NCBI GenBank assembly: GCA_019242475.1 | Contig: JAFAVK010000092.1 | Span: forward strand, 1 to 48,655 | DNA: 48,655 nucleotides | Origin: Acidobacteriota bacterium | Lineage (GTDB): Bacteria > Acidobacteriota > Blastocatellia > Pyrinomonadales > Pyrinomonadaceae | Direction: 5' to 3' | In this document: piece by piece, positions 33,461-42,143 of the stretch | Numbering within the stretch: position 1 is the first letter of the stretch | Layout of the letters: each line of letters begins with the position of its first letter | Position numbers and translations under genes: made by a program | The notes under the pieces: generated by a model | Databases searched by the model: none | What the model saw: the letters and a program-made list of their open reading frames with translations, nothing else | What the model was told of the DNA's origin: nothing

Positions 33461-34662
33461 TTCTTGACGGCTTCCTTAATCTTCTCGACCGTCTCTTTGA
33501 CCTGCGCGGCGTTCGGCGCGGCGGGCACGTCCTTGAGGTACTGTTCGAGGGCGCGGCGGGCGGGCTCCAGCTTCTGCTGCGAGAGGTAGAGCTGCCCGAG
33601 GAGGAGCTGCGCGTTGCCGACCCCGGCGCCGCCCAGCTCGTAGGCGCGCAGCAGCTCGCGCTCGGCCTCGGCCGGGCGCTTCAGCTGCATGTAGGCCCCG
33701 CCGAGCAGGAGGTGGACGTTCGCGGCGCCGGGGTCGAGCGCGTCGGCCTTCTCCAGCTCGGCCGCAGCCGCGGCGTAGTCCTCCTCGCGGCTCAGAATCA
33801 TCCCGAGCTTGTAGTGCGCCTCGACCTGCGCCGCCTGACTCAAGTCCGCAGTGGCGAGCGCCTCGTTCAAAACCTTCTTCGCCTTCGCCGACTGCCCCGC
33901 CCCGACGAGCGCGTCCGCGTACGTCGGCCCCAGCCCCGAGAAGGTCGGGCTCTCCGCGTAGAGGCGGCCGAGGACTTCGACGGCCTCCGCGTACTTGCCC
34001 TGACGGTTGAGCACGACGCCGAGGTTCAGGCGCGGAAAATAGAAACGCCTGTTTATCTTCGCCGCGCGCGCGAGCGTCTCGGCCGCCTCGTCGAGCCGGT
34101 CAAGCTTGAGGTAGAGCACGCCGAGGTCGTTGAGGGCGCGCGCGTACTTCGGGTAGGCGGCGACCGCACTCTTCAGTTCGCCCAGAGCCTCCTCGGCGCG
34201 GCCATCGCCGACGGCCTTCATCGCGCGGTCGTAGGCGGCGCGCGCCGCGGCGGGCACGTCCGCGTCGAAGCTGGCCGCGTCCACCACCTCGTTCGGCGGA
34301 AGCCTCGGCCCCTTGTGCGGGCTGAGGAAGACCGGGACGTAGCTCACCTGCCCGCGCAGGAAGCGGAGGCTGGTGACGGTCGTGTCGAACGTCTGGCCGT
34401 CGCCCTCGATCCTGACCTCGTAGTCGTGGATGCCGTTGAGGTCGCCGGTGAACTGGAACTTGCCCTTCGAGTCGGTGAAGACCGTCTCGATGCGCCCGTC
34501 GTCGCGCGTCAGTTGCAGGCGCAGCTCGCGCGGAGGCCGTTCGCCGTTCGGCATGAAAATCTGGATGGCCGGCGGCGCCTGCGCGCGGGCCGCGGCGGCG
34601 GCGCACAGCAGGACGGCGAACGCCAACGCACAGCGGCTCCGCCGCGCCAACGCTCCACGCAT
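33454..34662 (-). CDS. Exported TPR protein with an N-terminal beta-sandwich
   Basis: 402 residues; GAGGAGG before ATG 34662. Signal peptide (cut after AARAQ). Residues about 30-115 are a small carboxypeptidase-regulatory/CNA-B-like beta domain (ELRLQLTRDDGRIETVFTDSKGKFQFTGDL, YEVRIEGDGQTF). From about 140 to 400 come seven or so TPR units (for example AYPKYARALNDLGVLYLKLDR; NVHLLLGGAYMQLKRPAEAE). Likely periplasmic or outer-membrane-associated and a protein-interaction scaffold. Sits between two receptors; a link with them is only positional. Its stop codon lies inside a heptamer repeat. Confidence 0.83.
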   Translation of the reverse strand: MRGALARRSRCALAFAVLLCAAAAARAQAPPAIQIFMPNGERPPRELRLQLTRDDGRIETVFTDSKGKFQFTGDLNGIHDYEVRIEGDGQTFDTTVTSLRFLRGQVSYVPVFLSPHKGPRLPPNEVVDAASFDADVPAAARAAYDRAMKAVGDGRAEEALGELKSAVAAYPKYARALNDLGVLYLKLDRLDEAAETLARAAKINRRFYFPRLNLGVVLNRQGKYAEAVEVLGRLYAESPTFSGLGPTYADALVGAGQSAKAKKVLNEALATADLSQAAQVEAHYKLGMILSREEDYAAAAAELEKADALDPGAANVHLLLGGAYMQLKRPAEAERELLRAYELGGAGVGNAQLLLGQLYLSQQKLEPARRALEQYLKDVPAAPNAAQVKETVEKIKEAVKKQ

Positions 34663-34774
34663 AGCAACACCTCCTCAGAGCCGCCCGGCCCGGGATTAAG
34701 TTCACGAGATTGCACGACCGCGGGAAAGTATCACGCCGTGGGCCGCCGTAAAAGCCCGCGCCCAGATAAATTTC

Positions 34775-34855
34775 TTGACGGATGCGTGCGCTCGCATATA
34801 CTTTGCCCCAATCGCGACGGCGGGCGGTGCGGCCGCCGGCCTCTTCGAAGAGGCC
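34775..34855 (+). promoter_or_regulatory. Promoter and leader hairpin of receptor 3
   Basis: TTGACG (34775-34780), 16-base spacer, TATACT (34797-34802). The first 60 bases of the leader contain an 18-base perfect palindrome, GGCCTCTTCGAAGAGGCC (34838-34855). The box resembles that of receptor 2: TTGACG, then ATATAC, then TT-CCC. The remaining gap 34663-34970 holds nothing else I can name. Confidence 0.7.
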
Positions 34856-34970
34856 GCGGCCCGGAGAGCAACAGGCCGCCCGGCGTATCCCACATTCAGC
34901 TAACTACACAAGTCACCCCGGCGCGCAGTCGCCCGCTCGCCCCTGCCGCCGAGACCGGAAGGAGTCCCCT

Positions 34971-37900
34971 ATGTCGCAGTCCCTTCGCGCATCCATTCGT
35001 CTCGTGGCCCTCGCGCTGCTGCTCGCGGCCGCCCCCGCCGCCGCGCAGACCAGCACGTCACGCATCAACGGCACGGTCTTCGACTCGTCCGGCGCGGTCG
35101 TGCCCGGCGCGACCGTCACGGCGCTCAACGAGGCCACCGGCATCGCACAGACGCAGACGACGACCGACGCCGGGCTCTACTCGTTCGCCTCGCTCCCCGT
35201 CGGCAACTACACGATCACGGTCGAGAAGTCGGGCTTCAAGACCTCGAAGCAGACCGGCAACGTCCTGGTGGTCAACACGCCGCTCGACGTGGACGTGGCG
35301 CTCGCCGCGGGCGAGGTCTCGGAGGTCGTCACCGTGCAGGCCGGCGAGGAGCAGCTCCAGACGGCCAACGCGACCATCGGCAACGTCGTCGAGCACAAGG
35401 CCATCGAGCAGCTCCCCTTGAACGGCCGCAACCCGCTCAACCTGATCGCCTACGAGCCCGGCGTCGTGCAGCGCTCGCAGGGCGGCGTCGGCTCGGGCGT
35501 CTCGGTCAACGGCTCGCGCGACCGCGCCTTCAACGTCACCATCGACGGCATCGACGCCAACGAGAGTTCGGCCCCGAACCCGACCTCGAACATGTACCGC
35601 CTGACGCCCGACAGCGTGCAGGAGTACAAGGTGACGACCAACAACGCCACCGCCGAGGAGGGGCGCAACTCGGGCGCCTCCATCTCGGTCGCCACGCGCT
35701 CGGGGACGAACGAGTTCCACGGCAACATCTTCTACTTCTACCGGAACGACAAGCTCAACGCCAACGACTTCTTCTCCAACGCGCTCGGCGTCGAGCGGCA
35801 CAAGGTCAAGCTCGACCAGCCCGGCTTCGACCTCAGCGGCCCCATCGTCAAGAACAAGACCTTCTTCTTCGGGAGCTGGCAGCACACGAAGGTTGACTTC
35901 TCGTCGCCCATCTCCGAGACCTTCGGCATCCCCATCATCTACACGCCGTCGGCGCTGACGGGCAGCTACCGCTACTTCCGCGCCGACCCCGCCTGCACGG
36001 CCAGCGGCACCAACTGCTTCCGCATCGGCTCGACCGCCATCACGCAGAACAACGTCCTGCTGGTGAACTCGACGACCGGCGCGCTGCGGACAGACCTCGG
36101 CGTGCGCGACTGCGCGAGCGCGACCGACCTCAACTGCGTCGTCACCACCGGCTTCAGCAACTCGACGCTCAACCCGGCGGGCGTCCCCATCGACCCGAAG
36201 ATGCTCGCCTTCTTCAAAGCCTATCCGGCGCCCAACCGCTACGACTGCGGCGACGGGCTCAACACGGGCTGCTTCGTCTGGGATCCGCCGACGCAGCACA
36301 AAGGCCCGGCCTACAACATCCGCATCGACCACAACATCACCGAGGCGCAGAGCGTCTTCGTCCGCTACCTCCAGGCCACCTACAACACTTTGGGCGGCGA
36401 CCCCTTGAACGGGCGACCCGTCGTCTTCCCCGGCTTCCCGCCGCAGGGCGAGGTCTTCCGCGACACGAAGAACCTCGCCATCGGCCACCGCTGGACGATC
36501 TCGCCGCGCCTCGTCAACGAGTTCACGCTGGGCTTCGGCCGCTTCAACTTCCTCTTCACGCAGGGCGAGGCCAACCCCGACTTCCCGAACATCAACCCGT
36601 TCTCTTTCATCAACGTCTCGAACCCGTACCTGAACACGCCGCGCACGCAGCGCGCCGTCACCGTGCCGCAGTTCATCGACAACCTGCACATCACGCGCGG
36701 CGCGCACCAGTTCAGCACGGGCTTCAACTTCCGCTTCTACCGCCACGCCGACCGGCGCGGCCAGCCCGGCGGCACCAACGTCACGCCGAGCCTCGTCTTC
36801 GACGCCAGCGTCCGCAGCCCGACGGCCTCGGGGTTCGTCATCCCCGCCTCGGCCAGCTCGACGCGCGCCGGCATCAACTCGACCGACGCCACGCGGCTCC
36901 AGAACTACATCAACGAGCTGGGGGGCTTGCCCGCGCGCCTGAGCCAGGCGTTCATCGGCAACCTGAACGAGAACGCCTTCCTGCCGTTCCAGTCGAACGG
37001 CGTGGTCTCGCTCCAAGCCATCACGACCCGCCTCAACCAGTACAACTTCTACGCGCAGGACGAGTACAAGTGGCGGCCCAACGTGACCATCAACTACGGC
37101 ATGCGCTGGGAGCTGAACCTGCCGGCGAACACGCCCGGCTTCACCTACGTCCCGACCAGCCCCATCGCGTCCACGCCCGGGCCGGCCAACCCCGTCCTCA
37201 ACAACCCCGGCGCCGTCACCTTCGCCAAGTCCGACAAGTGGTGGAACCGGACTAACGCCGGCGCCTTCGGCCCGCGCCTCGGCGTCGCGTGGTCGCCCGA
37301 CTACAAGGGCGGATTCTTCCGCCACCTCTTCGGCGAGCCCGGGCGCAGCGTGGTGCGCGCCGGCTACGGCCTCGCCTTCGACCCGATCTCTTCGTTCCAG
37401 GTGACGGCCGTGGCCGGGAGCGTGCCGGGCCTGAGGACGAGCTGCTCTTCGACCGTGGGCGGGACGACGACCGCGGGCTGCCAGGCCGTCCCCGTCACGA
37501 CCATCGCGGGCGGCTTCCCACAGGCGCTCGCGCCGCCGACGATCAAGCCCTCGTCGTTCCTGACGCCGCCGCTGCTGCTCGTCCTGAACGCGCCGAACAT
37601 CACGACCTTCGCGCCCGACCTCAAGCTCCCGACCGTGCACCAGTGGAACCTGAGCTTCCAGCGCGAGCTGCCCGGCGGCTTCGTCATGCAGGCGGCCTAC
37701 ATCGGCCGGCGCGGCCTGCGGCTGCTGATGGCCTACGACGCCAACCAGATCGACGCGGCGCCCATCCTCAGCTCGTTCCTGATGCTCCAGGCGAACAACA
37801 ACATCGCGAACTGCCTGCCGAGCGGCGCGACGCGCGCGGGCGCCTCCAGCCCTTGCGTGCCGGCCTTCGCGGCGTCGCAGATTCCGATTTTGAACGCGGG

Positions 37901-38894
37901 CGTCTCGGCCATCAACGCGGCCTTCGTCGATAACGCGACCGTGCAGGGCCAGCTCGCCACGACCTCGAACGCCGCGGGCGCCTTCGCCGAGCGCGTCGAG
38001 AACACGACGCTCGCCTTCAGGCTCCGGCCCAACCAGCAGTTCCGCACCATCACCTACATCGACAACAGCGGCAGCTCGGTCTACCACGGCGCGCAGTTCA
38101 CGCTGCGCCGCCGCTTCGCCTCGGGTCTGGGTCTGAACATGGCCTACACCTTCTCGAAGTCGATGGACAACCAGTCGGTCGATCCCGTCGGCACGACCTC
38201 GGGCGGCGCCCTGACGACGACGACCTCGCGCGCCGTCGCCGACGCGCACCACCTCGAACAGGAGTGGGCGGTCTCCGACTTCGACCGCACGCACGTCTTC
38301 ACGACGGCCGCCGTCTGGGAGGTGCCCGTCGGGCGCGGCCGCCACTTCCTTTCGGGCGCGCCGGGCGTGGTCAACCACCTGCTCGGCGGCTGGTCGCTCA
38401 ACACCATCTACACCTTCATGACGGGCGAGCCGTTCCAGGTCAACAGCAACCAGCGCACGGCCAACTCGTCGCACGTCTCGCGCGCGCTCGTCCTCGACCC
38501 CAGCTTGCGCGCGCAGCTGACGGAGCTGCCGAACGTGACGGGGCCGGTCGTCTTCGAGAACCAGAACGGGCTCGCCGTCCCGCCGCCGGGCTCGAACGGC
38601 TCGGGGCGCAACATCTACCGCGGCCCGAGCTACTGGAACGTTGACCTCGGCATCGTCAAGACGTTCAGCATCACGGAGCGCGTCCGCTTCCAGTTCCGCA
38701 CCGAGATGTTCAATGCCTTCAACCACGCCAACTTCGACAACCCGCGCTCGGCGTCCGTCGGCTCGCCCTCGCTCGGCTCGTCGCAGTTCGGCCGCACCTG
38801 CTGCACGACGGTCGCGCCGCCCACGTCCCAGAACGTCATCCAGACGGGCGAGTCGGCGCGCATCATCCAGTTCGGCGCCAAGCTCCAGTTCTGA
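34971..38894 (+). CDS. Oar-like TonB-dependent outer-membrane receptor (receptor 3)
   Basis: 1307 residues from ATG 34971 with GGAAGGAG six bases upstream; the frame is open 189 bases further up but that part contains the promoter. Signal peptide (cut after AAAQ), carboxypeptidase-regulatory domain (about 28-105: RINGTVFDSSGAVVPGATVTAL), plug (about 112-235: VVEHKAIEQLPLNGRNPLNLI, VSVNGSRDRAFNVTIDGIDANESS, GASISVATRSGTNEFHG), and a barrel of about 1050 residues ending IIQFGAKLQF. Same class as receptors 1 and 2. Its stop codon is followed at the next base by a perfect 37-bp inverted repeat. Confidence 0.9.
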   Translation: MSQSLRASIRLVALALLLAAAPAAAQTSTSRINGTVFDSSGAVVPGATVTALNEATGIAQTQTTTDAGLYSFASLPVGNYTITVEKSGFKTSKQTGNVLVVNTPLDVDVALAAGEVSEVVTVQAGEEQLQTANATIGNVVEHKAIEQLPLNGRNPLNLIAYEPGVVQRSQGGVGSGVSVNGSRDRAFNVTIDGIDANESSAPNPTSNMYRLTPDSVQEYKVTTNNATAEEGRNSGASISVATRSGTNEFHGNIFYFYRNDKLNANDFFSNALGVERHKVKLDQPGFDLSGPIVKNKTFFFGSWQHTKVDFSSPISETFGIPIIYTPSALTGSYRYFRADPACTASGTNCFRIGSTAITQNNVLLVNSTTGALRTDLGVRDCASATDLNCVVTTGFSNSTLNPAGVPIDPKMLAFFKAYPAPNRYDCGDGLNTGCFVWDPPTQHKGPAYNIRIDHNITEAQSVFVRYLQATYNTLGGDPLNGRPVVFPGFPPQGEVFRDTKNLAIGHRWTISPRLVNEFTLGFGRFNFLFTQGEANPDFPNINPFSFINVSNPYLNTPRTQRAVTVPQFIDNLHITRGAHQFSTGFNFRFYRHADRRGQPGGTNVTPSLVFDASVRSPTASGFVIPASASSTRAGINSTDATRLQNYINELGGLPARLSQAFIGNLNENAFLPFQSNGVVSLQAITTRLNQYNFYAQDEYKWRPNVTINYGMRWELNLPANTPGFTYVPTSPIASTPGPANPVLNNPGAVTFAKSDKWWNRTNAGAFGPRLGVAWSPDYKGGFFRHLFGEPGRSVVRAGYGLAFDPISSFQVTAVAGSVPGLRTSCSSTVGGTTTAGCQAVPVTTIAGGFPQALAPPTIKPSSFLTPPLLLVLNAPNITTFAPDLKLPTVHQWNLSFQRELPGGFVMQAAYIGRRGLRLLMAYDANQIDAAPILSSFLMLQANNNIANCLPSGATRAGASSPCVPAFAASQIPILNAGVSAINAAFVDNATVQGQLATTSNAAGAFAERVENTTLAFRLRPNQQFRTITYIDNSGSSVYHGAQFTLRRRFASGLGLNMAYTFSKSMDNQSVDPVGTTSGGALTTTTSRAVADAHHLEQEWAVSDFDRTHVFTTAAVWEVPVGRGRHFLSGAPGVVNHLLGGWSLNTIYTFMTGEPFQVNSNQRTANSSHVSRALVLDPSLRAQLTELPNVTGPVVFENQNGLAVPPPGSNGSGRNIYRGPSYWNVDLGIVKTFSITERVRFQFRTEMFNAFNHANFDNPRSASVGSPSLGSSQFGRTCCTTVAPPTSQNVIQTGESARIIQFGAKLQF

Positions 38895-39066
38895 GGGGAG
38901 TAGGCAGTAGGCAGATGGCAGTAGGCAGTTAGCCATTTGCTAAAGTAGCCGACACAAACGGGGGCGGCGAGCTTAGCGACTCGCCGCCCCCGATTCTTTC
39001 AGGCAGATTTGTTAAGACTCTTCTTGCCTTAACTGCCTACTGCCATCTGCCTACTGCCTACTCCCC
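38895..39066. repeat. Perfect 37-bp inverted repeat of AGTAGGC heptamers filling a convergent gap
   Basis: Arms 38895-38931 and 39030-39066 are exact reverse complements over 37 bases. The left arm begins at the first base after the receptor TGA; the right arm ends at the last base before the TTA (stop) of the metalloprotease. Each arm is AGTAGGC-type heptamers (AGTAGGC, AGTAGGC, AGATGGC, AGTAGGC). In the centre is a 13-bp stem, CGGGGGCGGCGAG/CTCGCCGCCCCCG (38959-38971 and 38980-38992), with an 8-base loop. Sister of 6479-6643. Confidence 0.95.
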
Positions 39067-40356
39067 TTACAAACTCTTCGCGAGCGCCTTCGCGTCCACG
39101 CCGTCGGGCACGCCTTCGACGACGAAGACCGCGGCGCCCCGCCGCTCGACGACGACCGCGCCCTCCTGCGTCGCCCAGACCTGCCGGTCGGCGGGCGCGA
39201 CCTCCGCGGGCTCCGCCCCGTAGCGCTTCGTCGTGCGCCGCGTGTAGGCGTCGAAGAACTCGCGCGCGTCGCCTTCGGTGTCCCACACGGTCTTGAGCGC
39301 GACGACCACGTCCGCCTTGCCCGGCCCGACGAAGAGCGCGTAGCGGTCGCCGCCCCAGCCGGCGGCCGCGCCCTTCGACACGTCAACCGATTGCAGGTAC
39401 TCGTCGAGCAGGAGGTAGCAGCCCCACTCGCCCAACACGTCGTTGTCGGCCATCCGCCAGCCGCGGCCGAGCGCCGGCGAGAGGTCGCGCACCAAGACCT
39501 TCTGCGGCAGCTCGCCCGCGACGTACTTCTCCTGGTGCAAGACCTGCTCGGACGACTTCGGCAGGTTCTTGAAGGCGGCCGAGACCGCCTCCCACCCGCC
39601 CTGCTTGTAGACCTGCGCGACCCACGTCATCCCTTGCAGGTAGGGGAAGAGCATCTGCTCGCGCAGGACGCGCGGCGCCTTCTCGATCTGCTCGCTGGCC
39701 GAGGCCCCGCCCGACATCATCGACTTGAAGAAGGCGAGCTGCCGCGCGGGGTCGCGCACCACGTACTGCGCCATCAGGTACGAGGCGTCGCCCTCGACGA
39801 GCGCGTGCGCGGCCATCTCGGCGTCCGCGTCGTGCTTGGGCCAGTCCTCGAAGCGGCGGAGGTTGAAGTGCTGGTCTTGCAGCGCGTGGGTCAGCTCGTG
39901 CGCCATCACGGGGCGCTGGCCGTCGAGGTCGATCCAGTCGGCGAGGTAGAACTCCTGCGTCTTCGGGTCGTAGTAGCCGGCGACCTGCTCGGTGAGGAGC
40001 TTGACGAGGAAGGGGCGGAGCTGGAAGTCCGCGGGCGCGAGCCCGAACTTCTTCATCGCCGTCTCCTTGGCCCACGTCTCCTCCGGCGACTCGCTCTCGC
40101 TGATGTTGCGCACGATCATCTGCTCGATCTCGGCGCGCGACTGCGCGCCGCTGCGCACCGGCCGGAGGATGGGGAGCTTGCGCAGCTCGCTCGTCTCGCG
40201 CAGCACCTCGGCCGTGGCCTCGCGCACGGCGGCCGTCTTCGGGTTGACGGCCGCGGGCTTGGCCCTCTGCGCGGCCGCCCCGGTGCCCAGCGCCGCCGCG
40301 CAGGCGCACGCGGCCGCCAGCGCGGCCCAACTCCCCGCCCGGATTCTCTTTGACAT
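39067..40356 (-). CDS. Putative exported zinc metalloprotease (HExxH)
   Basis: 429 residues from ATG 40356 with GAAGGG upstream; the open frame reaches 40467 but without signal or site. Signal peptide (cut near GAAAQ). The zinc motif H153-E154-L-T-H157 in VMAHELTHALQDQHF is followed by AAHALVEGDASYLM, whose Glu188 is a good third ligand, a gluzincin-like arrangement. Preceded by EQVAGYYDPKTQEFYLADW. C-terminal half helical, then a small beta domain. I know this protein type only as an uncharacterised acidobacterial family. Divergent from the thioesterase gene with 61 bases between. Confidence 0.78.
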   Translation of the reverse strand: MSKRIRAGSWAALAAACACAAALGTGAAAQRAKPAAVNPKTAAVREATAEVLRETSELRKLPILRPVRSGAQSRAEIEQMIVRNISESESPEETWAKETAMKKFGLAPADFQLRPFLVKLLTEQVAGYYDPKTQEFYLADWIDLDGQRPVMAHELTHALQDQHFNLRRFEDWPKHDADAEMAAHALVEGDASYLMAQYVVRDPARQLAFFKSMMSGGASASEQIEKAPRVLREQMLFPYLQGMTWVAQVYKQGGWEAVSAAFKNLPKSSEQVLHQEKYVAGELPQKVLVRDLSPALGRGWRMADNDVLGEWGCYLLLDEYLQSVDVSKGAAAGWGGDRYALFVGPGKADVVVALKTVWDTEGDAREFFDAYTRRTTKRYGAEPAEVAPADRQVWATQEGAVVVERRGAAVFVVEGVPDGVDAKALAKSL

Positions 40357-40417
40357 CACTGACCCTTCGCTTTTATAGTCCGCTGAAACCGGAAGGCTCT
40401 CGCGACCCTTGACGACG

Positions 40418-40879
40418 ATGCAACCCATCGAAGCCGACGCCCTCTTCGACGACTGGCACGAGACCACGATCCGCGTCCGCTACGCGGAGACGGATCGCAT
40501 GGGAGTAGTGTATCACGCGAACTACCTCGTCTGGTTCGAGATCGGGCGCACCGAGTTCTGCCGCGCGCGCGGCTTCGCCTACAAGGACATGGAGGAGAAC
40601 GACCGCGCCTTCCTCGTCGTCGCCGAAAGCTACTGCCGCTACAAGGCGCCCGCGCGCTACGACGACGAGCTGATCGTGCGCACGCACATCACGGAGCTGC
40701 GCCGCCGCTCGGTGCGCTTCGGCTACGAAATCCTCAACGCCGCGGACGGCCGCATCATCGCCGAGGGCGAGACCGGCCACGTCGTCACCGACGCCAACAA
40801 CCGCGTCATCTCCCTGCCCGAGAGCTACCGCCTCGCCCTCAGCTCCCCGCCCCTCGCTTCCAGCGAGAGTGAGCCGTGA
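40418..40879 (+). CDS. YbgC/FadM-type acyl-CoA thioesterase
   Basis: 153 residues from ATG 40418; a TTG at 40409 has GGAAGG twelve bases ahead and could equally be used. Hot-dog fold with the 4HBT signature RVRYAETDRMGVVYHANYLVWFEIGRT: Asp in the AETDRMG loop is the catalytic residue, and YHANYL is typical of YbgC. Cytoplasmic hydrolysis of acyl-CoA or acyl-ACP; chain length cannot be told. The stop codon TGA lies inside the first GTGAGCA heptamer of the following repeat. Confidence 0.9.
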   Translation: MQPIEADALFDDWHETTIRVRYAETDRMGVVYHANYLVWFEIGRTEFCRARGFAYKDMEENDRAFLVVAESYCRYKAPARYDDELIVRTHITELRRRSVRFGYEILNAADGRIIAEGETGHVVTDANNRVISLPESYRLALSSPPLASSESEP

Positions 40880-40975
40880 GCAGTAAGCGGTGAGCAGTAG
40901 GAGAAGCCATAGTAGCTGAAGGCGGCCGAATTACTCCCGGCTGCCTTCAACTGTTTTTACTGCTTACTGCTCACC
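40876..40975. repeat. Heptamer arms (GTGAGCA/GTAAGCG) around a 12-bp hairpin
   Basis: Left arm 40876-40901 (GTGAGCA, GTAAGCG, GTGAGCA, GTAGG), central stem TGAAGGCGGCCG/CGGCTGCCTTCA (40917-40928 and 40938-40949, one G-T), right arm 40958-40975 inverted. It separates the convergent thioesterase and phosphodiesterase genes, ending four bases before the second stop. Confidence 0.85.
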
Positions 40976-40979
40976 TTTT

Positions 40980-41765
40980 TCACGATTCGTGTGGCAGGCA
41001 GAGGCGGGAGATTTCGCGGGCGCGGCCGTTGGTGTCGTCGATGTCGATGAGGGCGGCGCAGATGCGCACGTCGCCTTTGGAGTGCTCGGGGCGTGGGGCG
41101 GCGGGGTTGAGGAAGCGCGCGAGTGCGCCGTCGCGTTCCATGCCGATGCAGCCGGAGTAGCTGCCCGTCATCCCGAGGTCTGTGATGAAGGCCGTGCCGC
41201 CGGGCAGTATCCGCTCGTCGGCGGTCTGGACGTGCGTGTGCGTGCCGACGACGGCCGAGACGCGCCCGTCGAGGTGCCGCGCCAACGCGATCTTCTCCGA
41301 GGTCGCCTCGGCGTGCATGTCCACGAGCCGCACCTTCACCTCGTCATCTAAACGTGAAAGCAGTTCGTCCGCCGCGGCGAAGGGGCTGTCGTGGGTCGGC
41401 GGCATGTAGACGCGCCCCATCAAATTCATGACGGCGACGCGCGCGCCGCGCACCTCGCCCGTCCACATCCCTGAGCCGGGCGTGTTCGAGGGATAGTTGG
41501 CGGGGCGGAGCAGGCGCGGCTGGCGGGCGATGTAGGCGGCGGCCTCGCGCTTGTCGAAGATGTGGTTGCCGGAGGTCATCACGTCGATGCCGGCGGCGAA
41601 GAGCCGTTCGGCGTCCTGCGGGGTGACGGAGAAGCCGCCCGAGACGTTCTCGGCGTTCATCACGGCGAGGTCAACGGCGTGCTGCTCGCGCAAGTCTTCT
41701 ATGCGCTCCAGCACCGCCACCCGCCCGGGCCGCGCCACCACGTCTCCGATCATCAGGACTCTCAT
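40980..41765 (-). CDS. ymdB: YmdB-family metallophosphoesterase
   Basis: 261 residues from ATG 41765. Calcineurin-like metal motifs: [11 protein letters not shown] (Asp8), NAENVSGG (Asn, Glu), TSGNHIFDK (Asn, His), HAEATSEK and [11 protein letters not shown] (His pair). It matches the TIGR00282/YmdB family over its full length; the Bacillus homologue hydrolyses 2',3'-cyclic nucleotides, and cAMP there. In many genomes it follows rny (RNase Y); here rny is absent and 6S RNA and zapA precede it. The upstream region has no clear ribosome site but a perfect 23-bp inverted repeat. Confidence 0.92.
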   Translation of the reverse strand: MRVLMIGDVVARPGRVAVLERIEDLREQHAVDLAVMNAENVSGGFSVTPQDAERLFAAGIDVMTSGNHIFDKREAAAYIARQPRLLRPANYPSNTPGSGMWTGEVRGARVAVMNLMGRVYMPPTHDSPFAAADELLSRLDDEVKVRLVDMHAEATSEKIALARHLDGRVSAVVGTHTHVQTADERILPGGTAFITDLGMTGSYSGCIGMERDGALARFLNPAAPRPEHSKGDVRICAALIDIDDTNGRAREISRLCLPHES

Positions 41766-41776
41766 AGGTCAAAAGG

Positions 41777-41832
41777 CGTGAACCGTAAACCGTGACAAGA
41801 TTCAGGCCACTTGTCACGGTTTACGGTTCACG
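41777..41832. repeat. Perfect 23-bp inverted repeat (GTGAACC/GTAAACC heptamers)
   Basis: Arms 41777-41799 and 41810-41832 are exact complements with a 10-base loop; each is GTGAACC, GTAAACC, GTGACAA. It sits between the 3' end of the 6S RNA and the ymdB start, so it may end the 6S transcript; no T-run. Confidence 0.85.
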
Positions 41833-41859
41833 AAAAGATAAGGGCCGGGGGCGAACCGC

Positions 41860-42054
41860 GGCGGCCGCTCCGAAGTCGTAATTGAACCTGCGTTAACAGG
41901 TGGGTGACCTAACCTTGCGGTCGAAGCCATCGCCTCCGGCGCATCCCTGCGGTGAGGGATCGCACTGGCGACGGCGTCGGTCTCCCTTATTCACGACATA
42001 GGCTCAACCATTGTAAATCGGTGGCGAGCCGCGCAGAACCGACACCCTCAGCCT
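41860..42054 (-). ncRNA. ssrS: 6S RNA (SsrS) candidate
   Basis: About 195 nt downstream of zapA, the classic position of ssrS. On the minus strand an extended -10 (TGC TAGTAT at 42061-42066) precedes it. The fold I can draw has the 6S plan: an outer stem including GUCGUGA/UUACGAC, a large central bubble, a 3'-side small hairpin in the bubble (ACCUG/CAGGU), and an inner arm GCCGUCGCC/GGCGAUGGC capped by AUCCCU/AGGGAU. The segment CACCTGTTAACGCAGGTTCA closely follows the E. coli CACCUUGAAC..GGGUUCA. It would bind sigma70 RNA polymerase as a promoter mimic. Ends are uncertain by some 15 nt. Confidence 0.8.
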
Positions 42055-42060
42055 GCGGAA

Positions 42061-42066
42061 ATACTA
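42061..42066 (-). promoter_or_regulatory. Extended -10 box of the 6S RNA gene
   Basis: TGC directly followed by TAGTAT on the minus strand; the -35 at 17 bases (TCCCGT) is poor. Predicted start near 42054. Confidence 0.55.
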
Positions 42067-42143
42067 GCACAGCCCGGCGGGACACGGGAGAAAAATCTGA
42101 GCGAAAAAGCAGGCCCGGCCGGCTTGACAAAAGGGGTCGTGCC

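Noticed and set aside
34663..34970. tRNA or other RNA gene in the gap before receptor 3
   Set aside because: No CCA end or cloverleaf could be drawn; the structure is explained by a promoter and an 18-base palindrome.
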